Positions 1 to 12,022 of a stretch of DNA of 64,000 nucleotides are shown here, one piece after another (the first letter of the stretch is position 1; every line of letters begins with the position of its first letter). Below the pieces are notes generated by a model. It searched no databases. It saw only the letters and a program-made list of their open reading frames with translations, and was not told the DNA's origin. The position numbers and the translations under genes are program-made. The stretch is from Solen grandis (lineage: Eukaryota; Mollusca; Bivalvia; Adapedonta; Solenidae). Location: NCBI GenBank assembly GCA_021229015.1, contig CM037778.1, positions 19,537,214 through 19,601,213 of the forward strand. Direction: 5' to 3'.

Positions 1-706
1 AAGTATAGGGTATGGGGAAATATTTGCGCTAGAGGAGTTTGAATGTTCTAACATTAAAAAAAAAAAAAAAAAAAAAAACTGTGCAAATGAGAGTAGGTCT
101 TCAAAAAACCTTTGCGTCCTGTTTCATATTGAAAATTGTGGCTGAGTTGAAATAAAGTGTTCAAGTTGATTAGGTTAAAAGCGAAAACCAAGATACCGCT
201 TGCGGTTCTAGTTTATAATTATTATTCTTATCACGCCTTTAGTTCACGTTATTCTACATTTTAATAGCGTAATTATGCCTTTCGCCAAAAAATAACACCT
301 TTTATTCTCGCTATATTGCATTATTTGACGTAATTACGCGTTTCGCTGCGATATAACATGTTTATAAGCAAAAGAACGCCTTTATTTCGCATTATAACGA
401 CTTTTTGGCAGTGATCCTTAATGGCTTTCGTAATAAGCAGCCATTTACTAATTATCTTTCTCGTCGTATTATAGCCTTGATGTTTACATTTTTTAATTAA
501 ATATTAATATTTAATATCCTGTATTAGTATTTAATGTTTGTGCTTTTGAAATGATCAATGAATAAGGAACATAAATATTACTATTGATAGTCAACTGTGG
601 TATATTCTGTACATCCGTATTTAAGACAAATACGGATGTTTCATGATTATATTATATTGTTGATAAATTAAAAATCAATGTCGATAGAAAGAAATGTTAT
701 CTTTAG
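1..706. other. upstream or intronic DNA, no feature recognised
   Basis: AT-rich non-coding sequence with an A-run near 53-80. No exon, repeat family or RNA gene was recognised. Because the exon starting at 707 has a split first codon, this stretch should be intron, or should include the intron end, of the membrane-protein gene whose 5' part lies outside the window. Confidence 0.4.
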
Positions 707-874
707 GATCAATAGTAGACAACGGTGGTTTTCTGACATGGCCACAAGCATTTGCCAAGTGCGGCGAGAAACGTTCTCAGATGGGTTTTGAACAACCACA
801 TGATGCTCAGTATCGCAATGGATATTGGACGTCACTGCGAAGGAGCTTCAGGGTTCACTGGATACCTCAACTAG
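707..874 (+). CDS. membrane protein exon (ectodomain, lectin-like)
   Basis: The acceptor is ctttag at 701-706 and the donor is gtattg at 875. The exon is 168 nt (2 + 55 codons + 1). It encodes a Trp/Cys-bearing ectodomain stretch with TWPQAFAKC and YWTSL, ending in WIPQL. An upstream in-frame ATG at 694 would lie before the acceptor and is not needed. Confidence 0.65.
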
Positions 875-3800
875 GTATTGTCATGTTTATACTCTACGTT
901 TCTTCAGAAACGCAATTCTAGACTTACGCTTAGACTTGATAAAATCAGGACATTAAACCTATAAAATCAGAAAGTATACATCCCCCTATATGAAAATAGC
1001 ATAGACAAAAGATTTAAAAAATCTTCTTCTTTTTTTCAGTGCAAAACAACTTATGTTTACTGTACATAACATAATAAAGAAAACAACAGGAGTTAAATCA
1101 TTTAATTAAAATTTCGTTTAAATAACCATATAATTTCAAAAAAAAAATAGTCAAATAAACTTACGCTAGTGTAAATGCGCTTCATTATCATATTCTGGAT
1201 TAGCGCTTGTCCTTTCCAGCAGCACAATTTAAAGTATAATGGGTGTCATTAAAAATGTTGCGTAAACATATTAGTTACAAATGTAATCTAGTTGTCTGGT
1301 CAAATATTCCTGCATTTTATATGCACATTTATCATAGATAACAAAAATCACACATGTGTGACCGTCATGAGGGACAAGGCTCATCAACTGATGCTACAGA
1401 TGGACGACTGTACACGGTCACATCGGTATCTGTATATGTCACAGAACCGAGCAGGTACTTCAGGTGAGCAAGCTGCTATTAGATCTATAGGTAACTAAGC
1501 AACCACTATGGTATTTTAGCAGATTGCTAAGGTTTGTTATTATATACTTCAATTGAGCAAGCTGCTATTAGAACTATAGGTAACTAAGCAACCACTATGG
1601 TATGTAAGCAGACTGTTAAGGTTTGTCATTATAAACTTCAAGTGCAAGCTGCTGTTAAATCTAAAGGTAAATAAGCAGTCACTATGGTATGTTAGCAGAC
1701 TGTTAATGTTTGTTATTATATACTTCAAGTGTTCAAGCTGCAAGAATGAGCAAGCTGCAATTTTAGAGGACTAAGCAGTCAGTGAGTAAGCTGCTATTAT
1801 AGATATCTAAATAGACACTTTAGGTAGGTAAGCAGACTGTTAACACATTTTTTTTGTTATTTTAGAAGACTTTTTTCTTATATTTTCGTTATTTATATTT
1901 TTCATTTTTCTTATCCAAAAATTTAACATTCGAATTTTGATATCATTTATTAATGGTGTAATTCCAATTTCTCAGTATATCGAGTAAATTGGAGTTGATT
2001 TTTTTCAGCTTAAATATATATTTATAATAACACGTCTATTGATTCGAAACCCAAAATTTCTGTACCTCAAAAGGTAGTGACAAAGATCGAATTTTACACA
2101 ATAAGGAGAAGAACGCCTTATTAGCTTGTATGGTTATATTCTTTACTTTGATAAATGATCCTATTTTATTAAAATAAATTCCCAGATATTTGTACTCATT
2201 TTCGTTTTCAAGAATGCATGTTCCAGTTTTATTATTTTTTTTAGGTTTATGCTATTTCCTTTTCTAAATATTAGTATTTTTGTTTTAGATACGCTTTTCT
2301 TCAGTTTCCAAGAATCACAATAACATTTGAAATTACAATTGCATCAAGAGCTAACTGTAGATCAGTCTCACTGTTACTAAAAATAACTGTGTCATCCGCA
2401 TATAACAAGATAACTAGTTTTAAAAACAAATGAGTTTCTTATGTTAAGGTTTGTTATTATATACTTCATAGTAGCTTTATAGAGAACTTAGCAGGCACTT
2501 TACGTAGGTAGACTGTTAGTTTTGTTATTACTTCATAGCTGTTCTTATAGAGAACTTAGCAGGCACTTTACGTAGGTCAGAAGACTGTTAAGTTTTGTTA
2601 TTATTATACTTCATGGAGGTTAGCTGTTATTATAGAGAACTAAGCAGGCACTTTACGTAGGTTAAGAGACTGTTAAGTTTTGTCATTATTATACTTCATG
2701 TAGGTTAGCTGTTATTATAGAGAACTTAGCAGGCACTTTACGTAGGTTAGCAGACTGTTAAGGTTTGTTATTATTATACTTCATGTAGGTTAGCTGTTAT
2801 TATAGAGAACTTAGCAGGCACTTTACGTAGGTTAGCAGACTGTTAGGGTTTGTTATTATTATACATTAAGTATTTCCAAAAATTTCCTGTTTCAAGTAAG
2901 ATAATGGGAATATCTTTGCTGCGTTTAAACTTGTATTATATACATGTATATATTTACAGACATGTATTCTAAATTTTCTTTTGCATTTTAGGTTAGTAAG
3001 CATATGGTCAGGGTTATTAATGAGGTAGTAATGATTGTTTATTTAGTTTATATTTCCCTTTATCTGTTTTCAATAAGTAAGTTGATAACTAAGATGATAG
3101 AAAAATAAGTTATAGAAAGATAGAGCTTTTTGGAATGCTTAATTAATAAGATAGTAAGCAATTGCTTTCGAAGCTTATTAATACATAATAACACTTTTTG
3201 CAAGCTTTTGAATGCGCATTCGTCCAAAACCACGGAATTGGTGATGGAAAATGTCTTACTTGGTAAACTATGAAGTACTGAATAGAACTGTATTGTCACT
3301 TTTCTAATTGTTTATGGTATATCATCTCTAAAACAAGGCTTATTTTTTTAATCCTCCTTAGAAAAATGTTGGTACTTTTATTTTTGTTTGAACGTAGGCT
3401 ACGGGCACTACACTAAACATATAACATGCAAAAATATGTCAAAAAACTTGACAGCTAATCCCTTTTCTTTGATATATCAATAGGAGGAACCAAATGGCAT
3501 TTTAAGAGCAAACATAGAAGTAATTGACTGAAAAACAAGGTATAAGGTTATCTTTACAACAACCGTTAGATTGAATTGGCATACATTGACCTATGTCAGA
3601 TTACATTATGTAATCTCTACAAACTGTTCATGTCAGTTCTTAAAAGACTCCATAAAATGAACCCTACTGAGAGGCAACCATGCAGTTTCAATGATATAGA
3701 AGCTCATCTTTTCCAAAACTGGATTTAAATCGGGTTTAATTTTTCATGTAGTGTTTATTTATTTCAACTGTAATGGAGATGAAACTTTGCCGATTTGATA

Positions 3801-5333
3801 TTTATAAGATAATAATGAGATGAATTTATTTTGAGATTTTGCTTCAAAAATTGTCATGGTTAAGGAAACATCCCCAAATAAATAAATTTTGTCCCAGACA
3901 AAAATTTCCGTGATGTAAATTATTGAAGTGGCATGGAATGCAAGTGTATTTTTTGTTACGTTAGATGAGATTATCAAAAAGAGTTTCAACTTCATAGGCA
4001 GTTGTTTTCTATTGTCATAGGTATTTTGCAATGCTCTGTGTGTACTTTTACTATTTTAGCAATAACAAAGTCATTAGGAATATGAGAAGACAAACAATAA
4101 TCCTCAACTAATACCTTTAATTAAAAAAAGTTGCAAAATGTACAGTGAAAGAGTCTTTATAAGATTACGCATTTTTTTATATTTTATGTAAGAGGAAATA
4201 TGAAGTTTTTGAACTTACTTTTCAAAGTGAGACAGTATAACGCTTTAAAATTACCGAAGTACATTATAGACCCTATCTTCAAAACTTGAAATTTTCAAAG
4301 AATCAATGGTGAAAAACTGTAAAAAATGAAATTAGCACCAAACATTGTTTATGTGATTACAACATCGAAATTTAAGCAAGATCTGTCATATAAGAACTGT
4401 AATTTGTCATGAACTAAATCATTTAATTATATAATCACACATACACAACTTGTGTCGAATTTCTCTGGTGAAAATATTTTTCCGCTCACTTACCCACATA
4501 GCTACAAATGCTTGACGAAGACTTAGCAAACATTATTTATTCAGTTATTTCAGATGATAAAGAAGATAAAAATAAGACTACAGATAAAAAAAATCTTCAG
4601 GTATATATCTGGATGGCGGCAATCGGTGTAGTGATTGTTGTGTTATTTGCATTGACTTACTACCATTATTCGAAACGTCGGTAAGTTCTTTAATTCATTT
4701 TAATATTGTTTAAACTTACAGTTGTTAAAATCCTTAATATGCGACATGGTTACTTTGTAAAATCATAAACCCATGTACGAAATTTATTTTAATTAAATTA
4801 TCTGAATCTGTTATCATTAGTTTCATAAGGACTTACAAAATATTGAGGATATTATTTACAATATGTAATAAGTAGATCTAAGATAAATCAATATACAATA
4901 CAATTTGAAACTGGTCGAAGCCTTATTACCCTGAAAGCTCTCCAAAGCATAGTAAAATGCCCAGAAGGTATACAGTAGTAGTGAAGAGCCACCCTTCACT
5001 ACTTACAATGATGTTATACAAAATTTTCTAATTTGTAGCCTAGAACAGCGATTGGTTCAGATGGGTCTTCCTCAACAATCGTCGCGAAGAAATGTAATTC
5101 AGAGATCCATCACATACAGGCGATCTTACTCAATAATAGATCACTGGATTGGCCATGAACGACTATACGCCAAGGCATGTACTGACTCTGGCCACAACGT
5201 CTTCAGTTCTGAATACGACAAAACTGTGACATACCATCAGTCTGCCTTGGTCACTCAGTCACACAACATGTATGGTATGAACAGCCCAACTGAAATTGAA
5301 GAAACCAGTCCCCGTCAAGAATCAAACCTGTAA
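707..5333 (+). CDS. 3' part of a type I single-pass membrane protein gene (four exons)
   Basis: Four exons (707-874, 1338-1463, 4554-4680, 5039-5333) join in one open frame. Every junction has AG acceptor and GT donor, and the codon phases match (1, 1, 2). The joined product has a short ectodomain with a W..A...C pattern (TWPQAFAKC), a YWTSL segment, two further cysteines (HTC, DDC), and a polar Asp/Lys-rich stalk. One transmembrane helix follows (about 20 residues, MAAIGVVIVVLFALTYY), with a basic stop-transfer HYSKRR and a cytoplasmic tail of about 98 residues rich in Ser/Tyr/Gln. The ectodomain spacing recalls C-type-lectin-like proteins common in molluscs, but the match is weak and the N-terminus, including any signal peptide, is missing. 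The family is therefore tentative, while the exon structure is well supported. The introns carry tandem repeats and a LINE relic. Confidence 0.72.
1338..1463 (+). CDS. membrane protein exon (cysteine-containing juxtamembrane part)
   Basis: The acceptor is atcatag and the donor is gtgagc at 1464. The exon is 126 nt and keeps phase 1 on both sides. It encodes HTCVTVMRDKAHQ followed by a DDC motif. The two cysteines could pair within the ectodomain. Confidence 0.65.
1443..1850 (+). repeat. intronic tandem repeat, units of about 85-100 bp
   Basis: Three to four imperfect units carry the shared words agcaagctgctatta, ggtaactaagca and gcagactgttaaggtttg. The first unit overlaps the donor of the exon ending at 1463. 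Related to the array at 2440-2860. Confidence 0.8.
2040..2425 (-). mobile_element. non-LTR retrotransposon RT fragment
   Basis: Read on the minus strand, this stretch gives the RT active-site motif YADD (ILLYADDTVIFSN) followed by downstream RT motifs (KYLGIYF, FWVSNQ). It lacks the rest of the element and lies in the intron between membrane-protein exons 1338-1463 and 4554-4680. The lineage resembles the larger LINE at 15.9-21.1 kb in the KYLGI region, but it is a separate insertion in the opposite orientation. Confidence 0.75.
2440..2860 (+). repeat. intronic tandem repeat, about 85-90 bp units
   Basis: About five units share ggttagctgttattatagag, aacttagcaggcactttacg and cagactgttaaggtttg. 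Later units are closer to each other than to the diverged units at 1443-1850, so the array has been partly homogenised. Confidence 0.85.
2861..4553. other. intron, nothing recognised
   Basis: AT-rich intron sequence before the transmembrane exon. Short open frames here (for example minus strand near 3060-3299 and 3759-4031) show no family motif. They are best read as chance. Confidence 0.5.
4554..4680 (+). CDS. membrane protein exon (stalk and transmembrane helix)
   Basis: The acceptor is tttcag and the donor is gtaagt at 4681. The exon is 127 nt. It encodes a charged Asp/Lys stalk and then a hydrophobic helix (WMAAIGVVIVVLFALTYY) with basic residues after it, a classic stop-transfer arrangement. 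Confidence 0.72.
5039..5333 (+). CDS. membrane protein last exon (cytoplasmic tail and stop)
   Basis: The acceptor is atttgtag after a T-rich tract. The exon is 295 nt, completes the split Arg codon and ends in TAA at 5331-5333. The tail has several Tyr residues (ITYRRSYS, YDKTVTYHQ, NMYGM), plausible phosphorylation or sorting sites, but no canonical ITAM or ITIM was seen. Confidence 0.7.
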
Positions 5334-6434
5334 CAATGTCTCAAATTATGTATTTTGCTATGCATGCTTTACATAAATAGCATTTGATTGTTTATTTAAA
5401 ATGCAGTTCCACACGTAATGTAGTATAGTGCGGAACGGTTGTCTCAGCGCGTAGTAGTACAAAGGGGCGAATTTCTCGTGAAATGTCACGTGACTGTCTT
5501 TGCTTTCGCGGGTAGTGAACATGACGTGTCAGTTCTAGGCTCGAATTTAATAAGTAAACTTATATTGTTCAGGACATGAACTTGTGCACCTGGGTATTTT
5601 TATCGAACCTTCATTAATGTTGACAGAGTTATGAGACTTTGATTTTTAAAAATATGGGGTTTTAGCGTGTGACGCTCGTAACTCTGAGAGTATTTGTACT
5701 ACAGACGTAAAACTTCATGAATATTTCATTCAGGACATTTTATTATTTTTTATGCCCCCCTCCAAAAAGTGAGGCATATAGATTTGTCTTTGTCCGTCTG
5801 TCCATCCCAAAACTGTGACACAGGTAACTCTGAAGGTATTTGTGCTACAGACTTTAAACTTCATGAATATATTACTCAGAACATGACTTGCGCACCTTGG
5901 TGTTGGCCTTTGTTTTGGAAACTGTGACGGGTGGGGGCATCTGTGTTCTCTGGACACATTTCTAATTTCCTTCGGATCAATTTTCGTGGGCGGCTTTGAA
6001 TTCACATTGAAAATATTTGATTAAATCTGATCTTTTTCTCTTCAGGGATATTTAGATAATAGCGAAATCGGAAATATGTTTAGCAGAAACTGATTAATTT
6101 TTCAGATTTAGTCAGAGCATGTAGTATTATGATTTAATGGTCGATGTTTAGTACATTATCAGTATCGGCATAGGGTATTCCAAAGTACTGATTTATTATG
6201 TTGTAAAGCACATATGATTTTCTGTTTTGTTTGGTTGTACATGTCTGTTATTCATGTAGTGTACTTTGTTTTATGTGCTCCTTCTCGTCTATAAAGTTTT
6301 GCCCAATGCAAACAGTGTTAGTTGCTTGTGCTTATATGCGTTGAGAGTACTAAATCGTGATATATTCTTGTGTGGAGCAAGTCTTCCTTTCGTTTGTTTC
6401 ATTTTCGCCAGTATTCTTAATTTCATGGTAATGC
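5334..6434. repeat. 3' flank or UTR holding a 'ttatgccccc' interspersed repeat
   Basis: From about 5625 to 6005 there are two imperfect copies of a unit with aactctgaaggtatttg..acttcatgaata, opened by tatgccccc and closed by gggggcatctgtgttc. The same family recurs at 37940-38330. The rest is likely 3' UTR or intergenic. No clear AATAAA was found close to the stop codon. Confidence 0.6.
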
Positions 6435-6606
6435 AAATTAACGGAATAGTGTTTAGTGACAAGTTTATGCCAATTACATGAATTAAGTGTTTGATATTAT
6501 ATTTTGTCCAATGAGATCATTACATGTTTTATCATTGTTTGTCTCCATTTAATTAATTTAATCAGCATAAACAGAAAACTTGTCACTAAACACTACTCCG
6601 TTAAAT
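6435..6606. repeat. inverted repeat, about 31-bp arms, loop of about 110 bp
   Basis: The left arm (6435-6466) and right arm (6576-6606) are reverse complements around the word gtgtttagtgacaagttt. Matches continue into tttatgc/gcataaa. This could be a small MITE or a hairpin in a transcript. No target duplication was seen. Confidence 0.75.
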
Positions 6607-6833
6607 CAGCTGATCAATTTAACCAGCTTCAAGCACCTTCAGTGCGCATCATCTATGTGCGGCGATTTGTGTCGAGAGGTGGAGCTTGATGTATTTACCG
6701 ATATCACGCCTTTTTTTACGGGGACGCATGAAAATCGATATAAAAGAAAAACACAAGAACAACCATAATGAACAAACATTTACTCACCAGCAATCTGATT
6801 TATCCAAAATAACAAATGAAGTCTGCCCTTCCG

Positions 6834-7370
6834 CTTAGTTTAGTTTAAACATATTTTATTGATGTATATAATTATACAACATTGAAGAATTTACAAAATA
6901 AGCAAAAGGGTCTGACCACAAGTTATAACAACATTCCGGTCATCTCCTTCAAGGTAATTGTATAATTTCAAAGTCTACACATGCTAACATAGTATAGACA
7001 AAATATAACTAGACAAAGCAATTAAGTAAATATCCGATTCATTTTTTGAAAATAACAGTACTAGTGTTAAAAATGAAAAACAAATAATAAACTGATATAT
7101 TTTACGAGATGAGATGTATAATAATATGAATGAAAAGATTAAATAAATTCAAATTGAAAAAATAAAGAAATAATGAGAAGCGAAGAAGAAAAAAAAACTA
7201 ACATTCAAGGATTACTAAAACGAAAAAAGAAAATGTCCAAAGCACAAAATAACATATGTAGGTGCAGATATATAAACATTTCTAACCAGTATCTTTTATT
7301 CAAATTTCAATCACCACTTTTTTACCGAAGAGATCAAAGTCGGTGTCAGGTTCCATGCTGATTTTATTTC
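6834..7370 (-). mobile_element. possible LINE 3' fragment
   Basis: It begins with tttaaacatattttattgatg, which on the minus strand gives an AATAAA-bearing 3' end as in non-LTR elements. No coding motif remains, so this is a tentative call from composition and terminal signal only. Confidence 0.3.
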
Positions 7371-7410
7371 AGCCTTCCCGAACGTAGATCTACACAGCTA
7401 TACACAGCTA

Positions 7411-7666
7411 GACTTGACTTTACTATTTGGGTTTACCGTCGCTTCGACAATATTTCAGTCATATAGCGACGTCCAGCTAATAACAGCTGGGGGAAGACCC
7501 TGAATGCAGAGAGGCTTCCAGGTAGAACCACCGACCTACCACAAGCAAGCTGGAAGGCTTCCTCACATGAAAATCCGTATGACCCTGCCAGGATTCGAAC
7601 CCACGCGGTGAGGGGCTGAGTGAGTGTTGAGTCAGCGACTTTACCCTCTCGGTCACGGACCACACC
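7411..7666 (-). mobile_element. SINE family 1 copy (tRNA-headed)
   Basis: The minus strand shows the tRNA-like head with box B (gggttcgaatcc), then the family-1 body (gaggaagccttccagc, ggtcggtggttctacc, gtcttcc, agctggacgtcgctatatg). It matches the copy at 54871-55120. The head resembles a serine tRNA. Confidence 0.8.
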
Positions 7667-7853
7667 TACAGCACGCATTGACTTTTGACATAACATGTTA
7701 CATGTCACATAATGTAATTCACGCTGGGAACAGGTGGATAGGGCGGGGTCTAAAAAATCAATATTAGATATTTATTTGGAATATGCGACTGCGATCAGTT
7801 TCAAAACATTTCAACCACTAAGCCGCGCTAGACCGATTTTATTTCATTAATAA

Positions 7854-8719
7854 TGTACACAGTTATCAGTCTTTATTTGTCATCAGTCGGCAGGGTAAAG
7901 AACTACAAAGAGAAATGTTGAAAACCTAATCAATGCCATGTCAAAATGCACTGCTTAACTATCAATAAACACAATACAATCTCTCATGTGACAAAAATAA
8001 TACTATTTCTCCTATTTAGCTGAAGTATACTGTATTCCAAGGGAGACAACTGCAGTTGACAAGCCACATGACGTAACTACAGTTATTCCCCTTGTACTAA
8101 GATGCAAACAGATATACCATAATACAGCCATTCAAGTACCAAACAAGCTGAAAATCATAACAACTGAATGTTTAACTGTATACACGTACTTTGTAATATA
8201 AAACACTGATATCTCTGACCTTGCTCAATGTTCTATGGCGACGATAATAAGAAAATGCTTTGAATTGATAAAATCCACTAAATCGAGCTATACTACTTGG
8301 ACCAAGCTTATCTGATACTGAGAGACGTAAACTTAAGTCGCATATATATCATTCTGGTTCTACCTGAACTCTCAAGCATGAAAGGTAACAACACAATGCA
8401 ATACAAATCACCAATAATAGACTTTAGCTATGTCTCACGTGACAAATTTTGTTTGTCTAAAATATTGCTTCACAGGCATAAATATATACAAATATCTTGA
8501 CAAAATGGTTGTCCGATCATTTATATCTCTTTTTTACGACTACTTACGCTGTGATCAGCCAAAGAAGGGTAGAAATCATTACCAAGTGATTTTGAAGGAG
8601 AACGAAAATGAAGATCAAGAGCTGTCATAAGCGAAGGATAGTATTAAAACCAAGAAACTGCGCGTAAAGTGCGAAGGATAGGACTTCACTCTAGAACATT
8701 TGGTCCCAAATCCAGCACA
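7854..8719 (-). repeat. 3' LTR of the BEL/Pao element
   Basis: Closely matches 14503-15395. The clear match runs from tttatttgtcatcagtcggc (7872) to tccagcaca (8719). The outer end is placed at about 7854 by the weaker match acacagtta. The repeats differ by many substitutions and a (TA)n expansion, so insertion was not recent. Confidence 0.85.
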
Positions 8720-8945
8720 TTCCCCGCCTGATGTAATTATATCACCCAAAAATTAATATCAACCGATAACCATCTTGTCGAAGAATTTATATTCATCATC
8801 ACTTGAGTTACAACATAGAAAACACAAAATCCCAGTATCTATCTAAATATCCCAGTTTCTTCAACATAGTGGTCATAACTTAATAAACTTAATAGACATG
8901 ATGCAATAATGAATGCATGTCAACCAATATCATAAAAACACTTAT

Positions 8946-10354
8946 TTACTTGCGATTAGAGGAATTATTTCTGATATCGGTCTGACATAAACAATTCCGC
9001 GCATTGATTTTTGCAACCAGCACTTCCACCTTTCGAATTTTGCCATCGTCACTCTTGAACACTCTGATAATTCTAGCAAGAGGCCACTTATTTCTACAAC
9101 AGTTTTTGTCTCTGAGAAGAACACCATCTCCAGTCTGTACATTTGGCTCATTCGCAGTCCATTTACTTCTTTCTTGGAGCGTTTGTAAGTATTCGGTCCG
9201 CCATCGAGACCAAAATTTGTCAGACAAAGTTCGAACGCGTTTCCATTCAGACCTTACTAAATCTTTATAGTCTACAGTGTCTCCACAACTAAAGTCACAC
9301 GCGGAATCAGGCTTTTGAGTCAGCAACACAGATGGAGAAAGCACAAATGGGTTTTCCGGATCCATTGGAACAAGCACTAAGGGTCTGTTATTCACTATCA
9401 CACACACGTCAGCCATGAAGGAAGGTGATAAGAACGTCATGTGTAAGGTATTCACACGAGATTTGCGACATCATAGAATCCAATATTCTTCTAGTAACCC
9501 CGATGAGGTGTTCCCAGGCACCTCCGAAATGAGAGTCGTGAGTTGAGTTGAAGATCCATTTGATACCACTGTTGTACAAATAAGTTTTGAGCTGACCATC
9601 CTCAACGTTCACTGCGTCAATGTGAAGATCATTGGTAGCTCCGACAAAGTTAGTACCCCGGTCCGAACGCAAGATTTTCACTTTGCCCCTGATTGCTACA
9701 AAACTGCGTAAGGCATTTATAAATGCAGATGAACTTAACTCTTCTACCACTTCAACATGAATGGCTCGCGTAGATAAACATGTAAAGAAAAGAGCACATC
9801 GTTTTGAGCTAGCACTACCACCACGGGTCCTTCGTGTGACAATTTGTCATGGTCCAAATGTATCCATTCCTACATTGGTAAAAGGTGGACAAATTTCTAC
9901 GCGATCAGCAGGAAGGTCTGCCAATAATTGAATGGAAGCTCTGCCGCGAAGCTTCCTGTACTGTACACATGAATTTATCACTGAGCGTATAAGCCGTTTA
10001 GCTCCTGTGACCCAAAAACCTCCAGACCTAAGCGATCCCTCCGTCCTTGATGCTTGACAAGCTCATGGGAATGTTTCATAAGAAGTGATGAAACATGATT
10101 TTTGCCAGGTAAGATGAGGGGATTTCTTTAATTTGTTCCAATGATGACTTATTTAACCTCCCACCAACTCTTGGCATTCCATTTTCAGCCAAGAATGGAA
10201 TGGGAGACAAAATAGGACTGTCCTTTGGCACATTCCGACCTTTCTGTTTACATTCAATCTCTCTGTTGTACATTTCCTGTTGGACAGCTTTGATCACAAA
10301 CTGTTCTGCTTCCATGTAAGAATCTAGATTTTTCCGAATGCATATACCAGACAC
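8946..10354 (-). pseudogene. BEL/Pao integrase region (broken)
   Basis: On the minus strand a linker leads into an integrase core. The first acidic motif is visible as GMDTFGP, the second as RSDRGTNFVGA, and the Glu lies in HFGGAWEHLIG. The C-terminal piece (about 8946-9455) has the DUF5641-like pattern with GDGVLLRDKN and WPLARI. A TGA replaces the Trp codon expected just after GMDTFGP, and other stops break the frame. The catalytic triad positions remain recognisable. Confidence 0.85.
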
Positions 10355-10404
10355 TCTTGAGAAAAACGCATAAATCTGTCAGTTCCAAGGGATGGTTCAT
10401 CCAC

Positions 10405-10956
10405 TTAAGCTTTCTTAACAACAACTGGTCTCACCTCTTTATCAATTTCAGGGTTCACCAAGACATGTGGTACATCATAAGATATAGCAGCTCTGTCGAG
10501 AAAAGCCTTTGGTCCTGAAAGCCAACCTTCAGGTTCCAATATAGATTCGGTTATTGCTGGTCTTGTTGCATGGTCTGCCGGATTTACTGAAGTTGGCACA
10601 TAGCTCCACTGCTCTGGTGTAGTGAATCTTCGAATCTTTTTTTTAACACGATTTTCAACATACACATAGAATCGACGGGTTTCGTTGATGATGTAGCCCA
10701 ACACAACCTTGCTGTCACTGTAGAATTTCAACCCATCTATAACTTGCTCGTCTAAGGGACAAACGTCCAGTTCAGCTATTTCGGCTGCCAAAACAGCAGC
10801 ACAAATTTCCAGTCTATGTATAGTGTGCCCAAATAATGGAGCCACTTTAGCTTTGCCCAGAACAAACCCTATCTGTGTCATGTTGTCAGTGTTCACAATT
10901 CTCAGATAACAAACTGCTGCTATTACCTTTTCTGATGCATCGCAAAATACATGCAA
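10405..10956 (-). pseudogene. BEL/Pao RNase H domain
   Basis: An open stretch of 183 codons holds the RNase H acidic residues in order: FCDAS, RLEICAAV, FYSDSKVV and NPADHATRP. This domain is the best preserved part of the element. It is cut off from the RT part by a stop near 10970. Confidence 0.85.
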
Positions 10957-10971
10957 CTCTTTCCTCTTAAC

Positions 10972-12022
10972 TTATGCCAATGACGAGGCTACATACATAC
11001 ATGGAACTGACACATGCGAAAGATTATTCAGAGCAGCGCACCAGACATTCCATACAGCTCTGTTATCTTCAGGCAATGGCTCATCCCAGTTTACCGTTCC
11101 CATGATGAATTTTCTAAGCATAAGGTTCCCTTGTACAGAAAGTGGAGCCACGAAACCTAGATGGTAATAAATGCTATTCACCACAGACAGAACTCCTCAT
11201 CTAGTGAAGGGTTTCTCTTCCCTTGTTATTTGAAAGGTGAACCTATCAGACTCCAAGTTCCAGTACAGTCCCAAACTTCTTTTTAAAGGCTGACAATCGT
11301 GTTTGAGATCCAGACTCTTCAGATCTTCAGCGAGATCCTCTGGCGGGAGTGCTGACATCACTGTTTTGTCATTCGAGGCAAATTTATGTAGGCAAAGGTT
11401 GCCATATTTGGACAGGGCTTTCTTAGTCCTTTCTTGAAGACCTGTTGCTTCCGGACTGGTTGATAAGGAAACCAGGCCATCGTCCACATAAAAGTTTCTT
11501 TCAACACACTCCCTGACATCGGTTCCGCACTCACCCTCAGCGCACTCAACGGTTTTGTGCAGGCCATATATTGCTTCTGATGGGGCAAGCAGTGACTTGT
11601 TTAGATCGGGTCCTGAGAAAAGAATGTTGTTCAAGGATAAAAGGCCGTACTTGGCATAAGAATCAAAAACGCATCTGATTTTCTCGGCTTTTCGGGATGG
11701 TATATACCGAACATTGGGAGATACCAGCACTCTTTACTCTCTGGTAATGGTGGTGCTATTACCGCATGGTCATTTTTATGACTTCTCACATGAAGTCTAT
11801 AAAGTGCTGCCTTTTGGTTTCATCTGCTTGAAGTGACCTTGTTAATGCTTTGGCACGTGTTAATGCCATTGTGCGATTATTTTGCAATTTTTCTCTCCCC
11901 TGTTTGAATGGAAGAGGGGCACAAAAGTTTCCTTGTTTGTCCTTGTAGACTTCTTTCTCCATTATTCTGAGGAAAAGCTTGTCTTCTATAGACATTCCCA
12001 CTTTGTTGTCGTCTTCAGTCAA
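10972..12022 (-). pseudogene. BEL/Pao reverse transcriptase, internally deleted
   Basis: The minus strand shows the N-terminal RT part (about 11786-12022), the VFDSYAKYG..SLNN..GPDLNKSLL motif, and the catalytic YVDDGL. The block between GPDLNKSLL and the IYGLHKTV segment that should carry the first catalytic Asp is missing: the two motifs almost abut, where family members have several dozen residues. Stops or shifts occur near 11730-11786 and 11190. The domain cannot be active. Confidence 0.85.
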
